Part shown: piece by piece, positions 1 to 7,498 of the stretch
How the letters are laid out: each line of letters starts with the position of its first letter
Position numbering within the stretch: position 1 is the stretch's first letter
Assembly: GCA_002309585.1 (NCBI GenBank)
Contig: DBXN01000130.1
Location: 2,444 to 26,973, forward strand
Reading direction: 5' to 3'
Length of the DNA stretch: 24,530 nt
Source: Verrucomicrobia bacterium UBA1211
GTDB lineage: Bacteria; Verrucomicrobiota; Kiritimatiellia; RFP12; UBA1067
Translations under genes and position numbers: made by a program
Notes under the pieces: model-generated
What the model was told of the DNA's origin: nothing
Seen by the model: only the letters and a program-made list of their open reading frames with translations
The model's database searches: none

Positions 1-689
1 CGGACACTAGCCCCGGAGGATGAGGTTACGGTCAGCGCCCCCGTCGTCTCATCCAAGCTGAAAGAAATAGTGTCTGAAATCGGAAATGATACTATCCGAG
101 AGTAATAGTCGAACAAAATTTGCTGCCCATCCTCATCCAGTCGGTACACCCGCAGACTTCTTTCTCGCCCATTTATGGTGTAGTCCCGGCTATACACAAT
201 CGGGCCGGTGTCAATCTTCTTTGTTGAAAACTTGACGGGGTAAAGCGGAGAACGCGCCCACTCGTTCGTTCCTATTAAGACAACCGCCCGCATTTGGTTC
301 GTGCCCAGTGGCGACATATCGAACAGCTGAATACCACCAAAGTCCCACACCAAATTCCCGCCAGGCGGTAGCGACACGATGTCGCCACGGGTACTGGTGT
401 TGATGTAATCTAAAGCAGAAACATATTTTTTGGGAAGAACGCCCATCGCGGTAAACCTACGTGTCTCATTTTCGTCTTCCAGTTCGAAATACAGTTGCGC
501 CCGTAACGCGCTAAACGCCCCCGCAAACATCTTGTAGGTTCGCAGAGTCCCGTTAGAGACGGTAACGACAAACGGATAATCCTCCTCATCGAAATATATC
601 GTGTTCGTTGGTGCCATCATGCGCACTTCGACCTCTCCGGCGAAAGCCGCCGCCGCCATTACTGTCAATGCAACAAAACCCGTCTTCAT
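1..689 (-). CDS. Secreted protein of unknown function, 3' end beyond window
   Basis: The frame starts with ATG at 689-687 and stays open for 229 codons to the window edge, so the protein is cut off at its C-terminus. It begins MKTGFVALTVMAAAAFAGEV, a clear signal peptide with likely cleavage near residue 18. The mature part has many short hydrophobic/polar alternations typical of beta-sandwich proteins, with no catalytic motif I recognise. A GGAGG ribosome site lies about ten bases upstream. The start codon overlaps the stop of the preceding metallopeptidase gene as TAATG, so the two are probably translationally coupled. Base composition is AT-richer than most of the window, as in its partner. 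I do not recognise the family. Exported location is well supported, function is not. Confidence 0.8.
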   Translation of the reverse strand, partial: MKTGFVALTVMAAAAFAGEVEVRMMAPTNTIYFDEEDYPFVVTVSNGTLRTYKMFAGAFSALRAQLYFELEDENETRRFTAMGVLPKKYVSALDYINTSTRGDIVSLPPGGNLVWDFGGIQLFDMSPLGTNQMRAVVLIGTNEWARSPLYPVKFSTKKIDTGPIVYSRDYTINGRERSLRVYRLDEDGQQILFDYYSRIVSFPISDTISFSLDETTGALTVTSSSGASV

Positions 690-1882
690 TATTGTAATCC
701 CTCCGGTGCAACTGATGCCCGAGTTTTGAAGTTAATCCGTTCAATTTCCTCTCGCGCACCAAGAACATATGATAGGCCACGGTTGTGAGGAAAATTGTAT
801 CCCATCAATGCCCGTTCGTTGTCTGTCAGGTGGTTTCCCTCCCAACTTCCCCCGTTCTGTTCCCGTACCAGTAAATGCATAAGCTCATGCGCGATAACCC
901 ATTGCAACCGGTCGATGTATTCCGTCTTAGTATAATGGCGGTTTAATGCAGTGGCAGGTCCCTCTTCTGCAATTGCAGCAATTGCCACTACCGCCCCGCA
1001 TTCTTGGTAACCTGTCGATAAACGAAATTCGGAGAAGGCGTTTTCATTTCTTACCCGGACGGTGTAGGCAAATTCGCCATTTACAGTATCCGGCAACACT
1101 TCCAGTAATCGGTCTATCAACGCCAACTTGACGAATTTTTCCAACAACCGATGCCTTTGCTGGGGGAAGAATTTATGGGCAAAAAATAAGGTGTCGTGCG
1201 TATAAGTATTCTTATACGATAATCTTTCCGGCATCTTCTTAAGGAATCGAACGTCCCGCATAATAAAACCATCCCCAATAAAAGGATGTAAATTTTTACA
1301 GACGGAATTATAAATTTCCCCGTGGTAACGGTAGGCGTGTTCAACCGAAAGCGATCCATCAAGACTTTGCAGAGGCGGCCCGTCAAAAGAGAATGGCGTG
1401 AAGACCCAGTACATGCGGAACCCCAAGCCCCGTTCTGGATCGGCAAGAAACGCGCAAACCGGGTTAAGGACATCCTCTTTCAGGTTGATTTCCGAGAGGG
1501 CGAAGTTTGGGTTGACGATGGCGGTCCCCTCAATCCCGGGGATGACCTCAACCTGAACAAGCAGTTCCTTCTCTGCAAAGGAGAGACACATCGGCCCCGC
1601 AGTTGGGCCATCGAAGAAGAAACCTCTGTATTCGTCAAAGATGGTCAACCCGTCTCCTTGCGCGGCATGGCAAAACTCACCGTTCGTTCTGGCTCTCCCC
1701 AGTGCAGCCAGCTCAGTGTCGGCGGCGACACTCCCTTGCGGATTGCCAAGCAATTCCGTTGTGAAGAATACGATGGTGCAGAGCCGTACAAGAAGCACTT
1801 TGTCCGAATCGGATAAAAGCATCCGGTGCAACCGCACCAACGGCGTCTTCCCGACCGCATCCAAAACCGTGTCGCAAATCAT
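689..1882 (-). CDS. Secreted HExxH zinc metallopeptidase, N-terminus fused to cysteine synthase start
   Basis: The open frame encodes 397 residues. Residues 332-336 read HELMH, the zinc-binding and catalytic motif of zincin peptidases. H351 or E356 could supply the third ligand, and the spacing does not match the metzincin HExxHxxGxxH pattern. The first 21 residues instead match the start of cysteine synthase (TVLDAVGKTPLVRL), and the match ends at Met21. The peptidase proper therefore probably begins at ATG 1822, which gives 377 residues and a hydrophobic stretch (KVLLVRLCTIVFF) resembling a weak signal peptide or anchor. No good ribosome site precedes 1822; the one at 1882 belongs to the cysteine synthase. 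The stop overlaps the next gene's ATG (TAATG). The peptidase family is unassigned. The zincin call is good, the true start is uncertain. Confidence 0.7.
   Translation of the reverse strand: MICDTVLDAVGKTPLVRLHRMLLSDSDKVLLVRLCTIVFFTTELLGNPQGSVAADTELAALGRARTNGEFCHAAQGDGLTIFDEYRGFFFDGPTAGPMCLSFAEKELLVQVEVIPGIEGTAIVNPNFALSEINLKEDVLNPVCAFLADPERGLGFRMYWVFTPFSFDGPPLQSLDGSLSVEHAYRYHGEIYNSVCKNLHPFIGDGFIMRDVRFLKKMPERLSYKNTYTHDTLFFAHKFFPQQRHRLLEKFVKLALIDRLLEVLPDTVNGEFAYTVRVRNENAFSEFRLSTGYQECGAVVAIAAIAEEGPATALNRHYTKTEYIDRLQWVIAHELMHLLVREQNGGSWEGNHLTDNERALMGYNFPHNRGLSYVLGAREEIERINFKTRASVAPEGLQ
702..712. repeat. 11-bp direct repeat, left copy
   Basis: TCCGGTGCAAC at 702-712 is exactly repeated at 1822-1832. 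This copy lies in the last codons of the metallopeptidase gene, just before its stop. The other lies exactly at the cysteine synthase junction. Confidence 0.6.
1820..1882 (-). pseudogene. 5' fragment of cysteine synthase (O-acetylserine sulfhydrylase)
   Basis: Twenty-one codons from ATG 1882 read as the conserved N-terminus of CysK-type PLP enzymes: a start, then TVLDAVGKTPLVRLHRM, matching the family's GNTPLVRL signature. The AAGGG ribosome site just upstream, and the 15-base gap after the DUF362 gene, are what an intact second gene of an operon would have. The next conserved blocks (the Lys-containing PLP site and the TSGNT loop) are absent, because the sequence switches to an unrelated metallopeptidase in the same frame. 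An intact enzyme would form cysteine from O-acetylserine and sulfide; this fragment cannot. It is either a rearrangement scar or an assembly join. Confidence 0.65.
1822..1832. repeat. 11-bp direct repeat, right copy at the cysteine synthase junction
   Basis: This is the second copy of TCCGGTGCAAC, 1120 bases from the first. It encodes part of the cysteine synthase VRLHR segment in a different reading frame from the left copy. The match ends precisely where cysteine synthase similarity is lost. Confidence 0.6.
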
Positions 1883-1897
1883 CGTTTCCCTTACATC

Positions 1898-3016
1898 CTA
1901 GATTTTCCGCAACCGGTAGTGGCGCGTCCCGAGTTTCATCCGCTCGCCCTCCGCGATCGCATCCCGCCAATCGGTTGTCGGATGGACATCGTTGAAGACA
2001 TCATCCGTTTGCGGCTGGTCATCCAACACGTTATGGGTCAACCGGGGTGACTGGAGGCAGAGATCGATGCAGGCCTGGTCAAGCGCGACGGGATCAAAAC
2101 TTGCCAACATCCCGATATTCGGAACGATCGGCGCGTCATTCTCCGCATGGCAATCGCAGTTCGGGGAGACATCACAGATCAGGCTGATGTGGAATGACGG
2201 ACGCCCCCGCACGACCGCCGCCGCATATTCGGCGATCTTCGCCTGCACCACGCTGAATGCCGCATCGTACTGCGGTTCGATGGCATCTTTCGGGCAGACC
2301 CCGATGCAGCGCCCGCAACCAACGCATTTCGCGGTGTCCAAAACCGCCTTTTTCGTCGGGAACGAGAGTGCGCCGTGCGCGCAAACCCGGCTACAGGCGC
2401 GGCACCCGATGCAGGCCTCGGCGTTCACCTCCGGTTTGCCCGCGCTGTGCATCTCCATCTTGCCCGCGCGCGATCCGCAGCCCATACCGAGATTCTTCAG
2501 CGCCCCGCCGAACCCCGTCTGCTCGTGCCCCTTGAAATGGGTCAAGCTGATCACGATGTCGGCGTCCATCACCGCGCGGCCGATCTTCGCCTCCTTCACA
2601 TACTTGCCGTCCGGTAACGGGACCGACACATCGTCCGTCCCCTTCAGCCCATCGGCGATGATGACCTGGCAACCGGTAACCAACGGATTGAACCCGTTGG
2701 CGTAGGCGCTTTCCAGATGGTCGAGCGCATTCTTGCGTCCGCCGACATAGAGCGTGTTGGCATCGGTCAGGAAGGCTTTCCCACCCCGTTCTTTCACCAT
2801 GTCCACGATCACCTTCGCGTAATTCGGCCGCAGGAACGAGAGATTGCCCGGCTCGCCGAAATGCATCTTGATCGCCACATACTTGTCATTGAAATCAATC
2901 GTGTCGAATCCGGCGGCCTTCACCAGCCGCGCCAGTTTCTGAAGCAGATTCTCGGTGAACGTGGTCCTGAAATCCGTGAAAAAAACATCCGATTGCGCAT
3001 TCGTTCCCATCATCAT
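1898..3016 (-). CDS. DUF362 protein with two 4Fe-4S clusters
   Basis: This 372-residue soluble protein has a DUF362 fold that is split by a bacterial ferredoxin insert. The cluster motifs are CIGCRACSRVC and CVGCGRCIGVCPKDAI near the middle, each of the CxxCxxCxxxC type. DUF362 hallmarks around them include the FGEPGN, DANTLY and GGALKNLGMG segments. No signal peptide is visible, so it should be cytoplasmic. The family is widespread in anaerobes and is presumed to handle electrons or a ligand; its reaction is not established. Three consecutive ATGs begin the frame. The AGGGG just upstream is best spaced for the third (3010), giving 370 residues. It follows the polyhistidine membrane protein by three bases and precedes a cysteine synthase start by 15, so it sits in an operon. 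Confidence 0.85.
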   Translation of the reverse strand: MMMGTNAQSDVFFTDFRTTFTENLLQKLARLVKAAGFDTIDFNDKYVAIKMHFGEPGNLSFLRPNYAKVIVDMVKERGGKAFLTDANTLYVGGRKNALDHLESAYANGFNPLVTGCQVIIADGLKGTDDVSVPLPDGKYVKEAKIGRAVMDADIVISLTHFKGHEQTGFGGALKNLGMGCGSRAGKMEMHSAGKPEVNAEACIGCRACSRVCAHGALSFPTKKAVLDTAKCVGCGRCIGVCPKDAIEPQYDAAFSVVQAKIAEYAAAVVRGRPSFHISLICDVSPNCDCHAENDAPIVPNIGMLASFDPVALDQACIDLCLQSPRLTHNVLDDQPQTDDVFNDVHPTTDWRDAIAEGERMKLGTRHYRLRKI

Positions 3017-3019
3017 CCC

Positions 3020-4096
3020 CTATGGTTTGCCGACCTCCGGCTCCTTCGTATCCATCATCCTTTCCCGCTCCTGCGCCGTATACCAGCGACCGGGGACCGT
3101 CACGGTCTCCTTCCCGGCCGTAAACGTGACTCGTTCAACCTGATGCCAGTCGAACGTATCCGCCATACAGATCGGGATGAGGGGGGACATCTGTCCCAGC
3201 GTCAGCCGGATGGGCAACTCCAACCGCGCCAGCAGATCAACATTGGCCGCCTTATGCGCCATCAACAGTTCCCTGGCGTCGCGCGCCTTCACCTCGGTTC
3301 CGTCCTTCAGCGTCAGAACCGGTGTCAAATCCTGAAGCTCGATCGTCTCCTGCCCCGTGTTCAACAGGGAGAGGCTGGCGAAAACAACCGGCTCCTCCAG
3401 CCGCTGGTTGAACTGGACCGACTCCAGAGCGTTCGCTTCGTATGAGACCACAACCGCCATCAGCATGCCCTGCTGCACATCGCCATACCACCCCGGCTTG
3501 AAGAGAGAACGGTCCACCTGAGCCCACCCGCTGTCGTCATCTGTCTCGGCATCGCGCTTCTCCTCGGCCGCCGCAGGCTGGTCAGACGAGACGGTCCCGA
3601 CATCCAACCCCTTCCGGTAACGCTGGAACCAACCATACCCCACCGCCGCAATGACAACCAGCGTGAGCGGCATTCCGCCCATCAGGCGCAATTTAACTTT
3701 AGGATTCCAATACCGGAGCTGGACAATTTCCGCATAAAACCCGAAAACGAATCCCAAAACCGCCAAACCGCCCGCCACGATGTCGAAAATGGGAAATGTA
3801 TTCCCATCTTCCTTGCTCGCGACCACATACCCGACCACGAGCGCGGCGACCGCCAGAACGGCGCAAAAGATGCAGACCGTCGAAGCGACCTTCGCACGCG
3901 CGCTGGGATGGGAGTTCCCATGCCGGCGATGATAATGTCCCCTGCTCTCCTCACCATCATACCCCGACGACGTACCCCTCCGACGCCGCCCGGAAGACGA
4001 ACCGCCCGAACCGCTTCCACCATCATGACTATGATGATGATGGTGGTGGTGATGATGGTGACGATGCTCATGTTCCGAATAACTCGAATCGTTCAT
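3020..4096 (-). CDS. Membrane protein with natural polyhistidine tract, function unknown
   Basis: This protein has 358 residues. Residues 9-24 are almost all His, with ten in a row, followed by a Gly/Ser linker and an Arg-rich patch. Three hydrophobic segments follow at about 71-92, 102-122 and 140-155. Then comes an acidic linker and a soluble C-terminal domain of about 170 residues that looks beta-rich, ending near a VTVPGRWYT segment. The His run is encoded by mixed CAC/CAT codons. It could bind Ni, Zn, Cu or Co ions, as His-rich tails of metal chaperones do, but no transporter family is recognisable. A GAAGGAG ribosome site precedes ATG 4096. It is three bases from the DUF362 iron-sulfur gene and is probably co-transcribed. 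A TATAAG box at 4125-4130 is a weak promoter candidate lacking a good -35. Confidence 0.8.
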   Translation of the reverse strand: MNDSSYSEHEHRHHHHHHHHHHSHDGGSGSGGSSSGRRRRGTSSGYDGEESRGHYHRRHGNSHPSARAKVASTVCIFCAVLAVAALVVGYVVASKEDGNTFPIFDIVAGGLAVLGFVFGFYAEIVQLRYWNPKVKLRLMGGMPLTLVVIAAVGYGWFQRYRKGLDVGTVSSDQPAAAEEKRDAETDDDSGWAQVDRSLFKPGWYGDVQQGMLMAVVVSYEANALESVQFNQRLEEPVVFASLSLLNTGQETIELQDLTPVLTLKDGTEVKARDARELLMAHKAANVDLLARLELPIRLTLGQMSPLIPICMADTFDWHQVERVTFTAGKETVTVPGRWYTAQERERMMDTKEPEVGKP

Positions 4097-4154
4097 TCTC
4101 CTTCACAACCTTCCGCTATCCGCTCTTATATGGTTTAGCGGTTTAAAGAGTAGC

Positions 4155-4225
4155 AAAAAATCGGCCCGAACTCAATATCGGGCGCGACAGAATTTGAAGG
4201 CAGGTCCCCACAGGGGGATCCTGCC
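4155..4225 (-). terminator. Two-hairpin terminator of the GH105/sialidase operon
   Basis: On the minus strand, directly after the stop at 4236, there is a strong hairpin: GGCAGG pairs with CCTGCC and CCCC with GGGG, spanning 4199-4225. A second stem, GCCCGA/TCGGGC (4164-4183), is followed by six T residues (4160-4155), the classic intrinsic terminator layout. Confidence 0.75.
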
Positions 4226-4235
4226 CGGCACGATC

Positions 4236-5285
4236 TTATCCAAAGGTGCGCTTGGCGGCCTCGACCTGCTCAACCGCCTGCAGCAGCTTGTTCTGGCTCT
4301 TCGAAAGCGTGAAGAACCACGGCGCCATCAGGAAACCCTTCAGCCGTTCTTTGGCGATCGCCTGCTTACAGAATTGGACCGTCCCACCCATGTTGGTATC
4401 GCATGACCAATTGGAGCCGGTCGGAACCTGGTCATACCCAGCCTTCTCCAGATCCTGATAGGTCCGCACATACGCCAGCTTTTCGGCATCAAAGGACCCG
4501 CCATAGTACCAGTTGCTCTGCAGGACACTCTTGGGCATCCGTTTAAGGAAGAGTTCGGGATGGTGCCAATAGTAATCCGACCAAATCCAAGGCCGGACCC
4601 CCAGATCCTCGATCGTCTTCACAAAGAAGAGAAAATCGTGCCACCAGAGTTCGCCCTGCCGGACAACCACATAGCCGTATTGCGTCTGATTGGCGGCAGT
4701 CTCCTCATCATACCCGAGATGGAAGAAGCGGGGCTTATCGAAAATCGCGCAAACCTCGCGAATCATATCCGCGCAAACCTTGTAGTAGGTCGGCGTCGAA
4801 ACCTGCCGACCATACTCCTTCAGCCAGGTATCATGCGCGGTAGAGAAGTTGAGTTTGGGAATCGGTTCGATCCCCATCTTACGCAACCGCGCCAATTCCG
4901 CCCGGAACCGATCGATCGGCCAGGCGTCCTTGGCCGCCAACTCAGGATGGCTCTGATACTGCAACGCCTCGCCCATGTCGATCACCAGCAGATTCATGCC
5001 CGCCTGCCGCATCCGATCCGTGACGACACGCCAAACCGACTCATTGAAGCGAAGCGTGTCGGAGATTACGACATCCTTCAGGTCCTCGCCCTGCAGCGGA
5101 CCCCAATGCTGAACGGGCACATCGGACCACATGTTGGTCCCAAAGTGCAGCAACATCCCCCAGAACGGACGATCGGCGGGCGCGGTGAACATCGGTTCCG
5201 CCCCCGCGCGGGAGGCGATCCCCGCAAGCGAGGCGGATGCGGCGGTCGTAAGAAAGTGACGGCGATTGACAGCGTATGACATCAT
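4236..5285 (-). CDS. Tat-exported TIM-barrel glycosidase, GH20-like
   Basis: This protein has 349 residues. The N-terminus carries a twin-arginine signal (NRRHFLTTAASASLAG), so it is exported folded. The rest alternates helices and strands as in a (beta/alpha)8 barrel. RFFHLGYDEET at about 186-196 resembles the HxGxDE motif of GH20 beta-hexosaminidases, where the Asp-Glu pair (here D193, E194) provides substrate assistance and acid catalysis. Family assignment is inference, and the usual GH20 N-terminal domain is missing. Start: AAAGGAG lies close before two ATGs, 5285 and 5282, and the second is better spaced. It is the last gene of a three-gene operon, 16 bases after the GH105 gene, and is followed by a terminator. 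Confidence 0.72.
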   Translation of the reverse strand: MMSYAVNRRHFLTTAASASLAGIASRAGAEPMFTAPADRPFWGMLLHFGTNMWSDVPVQHWGPLQGEDLKDVVISDTLRFNESVWRVVTDRMRQAGMNLLVIDMGEALQYQSHPELAAKDAWPIDRFRAELARLRKMGIEPIPKLNFSTAHDTWLKEYGRQVSTPTYYKVCADMIREVCAIFDKPRFFHLGYDEETAANQTQYGYVVVRQGELWWHDFLFFVKTIEDLGVRPWIWSDYYWHHPELFLKRMPKSVLQSNWYYGGSFDAEKLAYVRTYQDLEKAGYDQVPTGSNWSCDTNMGGTVQFCKQAIAKERLKGFLMAPWFFTLSKSQNKLLQAVEQVEAAKRTFG

Positions 5286-5301
5286 AGACTCCTTTCGTGT
5301 T

Positions 5302-7497
5302 TCAGTGAAGCGTGATCCGAAGCGGTTGGGCGCGGGTCAACGCGAAGGCTTCAACCGCCTTGGCCCATGTTCCACTCTCGGTATAGGCGTGAGCGCCGCT
5401 CCAGGCGGAACCGGCGTACCAGACCGTCGGTTCCCCGGATTTCAGCGCGCGCTGCAAATAGAGGCACCCCTCCGGGTCGGTCGCCAGCACACCGCCGCCG
5501 GGAAAGACGATCGCGGTCGCGATCGAGCCGTTCCCCTCCTGTTCGGGTTCATAGTTGGCGATCCAGCCCTGATCGGGGCGAAGGGTCAAACGTCCGTTGT
5601 GCTCCCGTTTGGCGGAGATGTCCAACCCCGGTCCCACCATCGGACGCGCGGGCCCCTCCAAAACAAACCGACTCTCAAACCGGGTAAAGTGCGATCCCGC
5701 ATCCAACGACATCCGCCGGATCTCTTTCACCGTCGATCCGTCCCCGCACGGCCACGCCGCATAGGTCAACTCGAACGCGGTACGGACCGGGCCGCTGTAC
5801 AGATACCGCTGCGCCGCCCAATTCTGACTGAAGAACCACCGTCCGCCCACCGAGAGACCGACGCCGCCGCATCCACGGCCGACCCCGACCTTGTAGTTAT
5901 CCATCCCCTCGCCCTCATCCTTGTGGTAACTCTTGCGTTTCAGCCACTTGTCGAAGACGGGATACGGCACCGATTTGTTCCAGACATCCACCCCGCTGGA
6001 AACCAGTCCCTCGCCTTTCGGCGGCGGCTGCATAATGACCGGGCCGTAAACCCGGCAAGCGACCCGGTCGTTCTCCCATGCGTAATCGTCCATCCGGTCA
6101 GGCGCATACCGGCTCACGCAAACCGCATCCGTCGGCGCGGCGGGCAGATCGGTTCCGTTGAACAACCAAACCTCGCGCCGTTGCCGCGCCATCATCGGCA
6201 GGGCGAACAGCAGCTTGTCTAGCGTCCCATCCTGATCCTCATCCACCAGCTGATACGGTAGCACACGGCCATTCCTGCAATCGAAAACCCGCAGATTCTC
6301 CGCCGCCACCCCGTCAATCGGCCACGCCAGCTCAACCGTCTCGGCGGGACGGAAGAACGGCGCGGGATTCTCAACCGTCACCCGTTTCGGATGGGATTCC
6401 GACGCGATCAACTTGCGAAGTTCCATCGCCGCATCCAGAAAGGCGCCCGACGCATAGACCTCGGATGACGCTTCACCGTAATCCGAAACCGGCCGGTCGC
6501 CGATCTGCTGCACCCACCCCAGGCGTCCCTCTTCATTGATGTTCCGGCAAATCGCCCGCCATGCCTTTTGGACGGTCGGCAGATAGACACTGCGATCCAA
6601 CAATCCGTTGTTGATGCCCCAAATCATACCGAAGGTGAAAAACGCCGTTCCACTCATCTCTTGCATATCGGGATCGTTGGGATCAAGAATGCTCGGCCCC
6701 CACGCGCCATCCTCATGTTGAACGGCCCGGAGCGCCTCCGCCATTTCCCGGAAAAGCCCTTCGTAAAAAGGCCGCGTCGGCCAGTCGCCTGGCAGATCCC
6801 GCAGAATCACCGCCAGCCCGCCGAAGACCCAACCCTCGCCCCGGCTCCAGAAGACGCGCTTCCCGTTTTTCGTGCGCTTTTCGATATACCGGGTATCACG
6901 GAAGAAAAGATGGGATTCCCGACTGTAAAGCAAATCATACGTCGCCCGATACTCCTGATCCATGAAGGTCCAATACCGCGAGTCGCCCGTCAAACCGCCT
7001 AACCGGACCAGCACCGTCGGTGACATGAAGAGCGCGTCACACCAGTTCCAACGCTTCTGGCTGTCGCGCGCTTCCATCTTCATCGGCCCGGTATGGGGAT
7101 TCGCCATGATGTAGTCGTAGTTCTGCTGAATCCGTTTCCAATAGGTCGGATTATTGTCGTAAAACGCCAACTCCAGCCAACTCTGGGCGATGCAGTGGTC
7201 ATCGGCATGGTAAGTTCGGGAGAGATGTCCCCATCCATTCTTCTTCCCATGTTCGCGGACGATCCCCAGGAAAGGCTTCGCGGGATCGGCCAGCCCCAAC
7301 GCCGCCACACCTTGGTAAAAGGCCCCGTAGGTCCAATCCAACTGGCTCCGTGTCCGGGGATTCCGCAACGTCCACTCCGCCACTTTCACGGCGTTCGCCA
7401 TCACAGTCTCCTGATCCCACGCATCGGAAACCGCCTGCGCCGTGGTGGCACAGAACCCAAGCCAACCGACCATCGCCATCCCGATTAACCGTTTCAT
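5302..7497 (-). CDS. GH105 unsaturated glucuronyl/rhamnogalacturonyl hydrolase fused to DUF4861 domain
   Basis: From ATG 7497 the protein has 731 residues with a signal peptide (MKRLIGMAMVGWLGFCATTAQA). Residues about 25-370 form the (alpha/alpha)6 GH105 domain. RWNWCDALFM contains the conserved general acid Asp (D154), and RGEGW at 219-223 matches the family's RGNGW signature. GH105 enzymes hydrate the 4,5-unsaturated uronic acid left by polysaccharide lyases and so release it from the oligosaccharide. Residues about 375-731 match DUF4861, often found beside or fused to pectin- and ulvan-type enzymes. An upstream ATG at 7512 would overlap the previous gene and spoil the signal peptide. The chosen start lies one base after that gene's TGA. 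Periplasmic or extracellular location is expected. Confidence 0.88.
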   Translation of the reverse strand: MKRLIGMAMVGWLGFCATTAQAVSDAWDQETVMANAVKVAEWTLRNPRTRSQLDWTYGAFYQGVAALGLADPAKPFLGIVREHGKKNGWGHLSRTYHADDHCIAQSWLELAFYDNNPTYWKRIQQNYDYIMANPHTGPMKMEARDSQKRWNWCDALFMSPTVLVRLGGLTGDSRYWTFMDQEYRATYDLLYSRESHLFFRDTRYIEKRTKNGKRVFWSRGEGWVFGGLAVILRDLPGDWPTRPFYEGLFREMAEALRAVQHEDGAWGPSILDPNDPDMQEMSGTAFFTFGMIWGINNGLLDRSVYLPTVQKAWRAICRNINEEGRLGWVQQIGDRPVSDYGEASSEVYASGAFLDAAMELRKLIASESHPKRVTVENPAPFFRPAETVELAWPIDGVAAENLRVFDCRNGRVLPYQLVDEDQDGTLDKLLFALPMMARQRREVWLFNGTDLPAAPTDAVCVSRYAPDRMDDYAWENDRVACRVYGPVIMQPPPKGEGLVSSGVDVWNKSVPYPVFDKWLKRKSYHKDEGEGMDNYKVGVGRGCGGVGLSVGGRWFFSQNWAAQRYLYSGPVRTAFELTYAAWPCGDGSTVKEIRRMSLDAGSHFTRFESRFVLEGPARPMVGPGLDISAKREHNGRLTLRPDQGWIANYEPEQEGNGSIATAIVFPGGGVLATDPEGCLYLQRALKSGEPTVWYAGSAWSGAHAYTESGTWAKAVEAFALTRAQPLRITLH

Positions 7498-7498
7498 C

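Noticed and set aside
1322..1816. Plus-strand open frames, here and opposite most large genes
   Set aside because: They lie antisense to well-supported genes, have Arg- and Pro-rich compositions, and show no family motifs or consistent ribosome sites.
702..1832. Insertion sequence with 11-bp target duplication
   Set aside because: There are no terminal inverted repeats and no transposase, and joining the flanks does not restore the cysteine synthase frame.
4020..4075. Polyhistidine stretch as a vector tag artefact
   Set aside because: It uses mixed codons, is embedded in a native gene with its own ribosome site, and continues into a natural linker and membrane domain.
4125..4156. Promoter for the polyhistidine gene (TATAAG with TTGCTA)
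   Set aside because: The spacer would be 20 bases and the -35 overlaps the terminator tail, so it is too weak to annotate separately.
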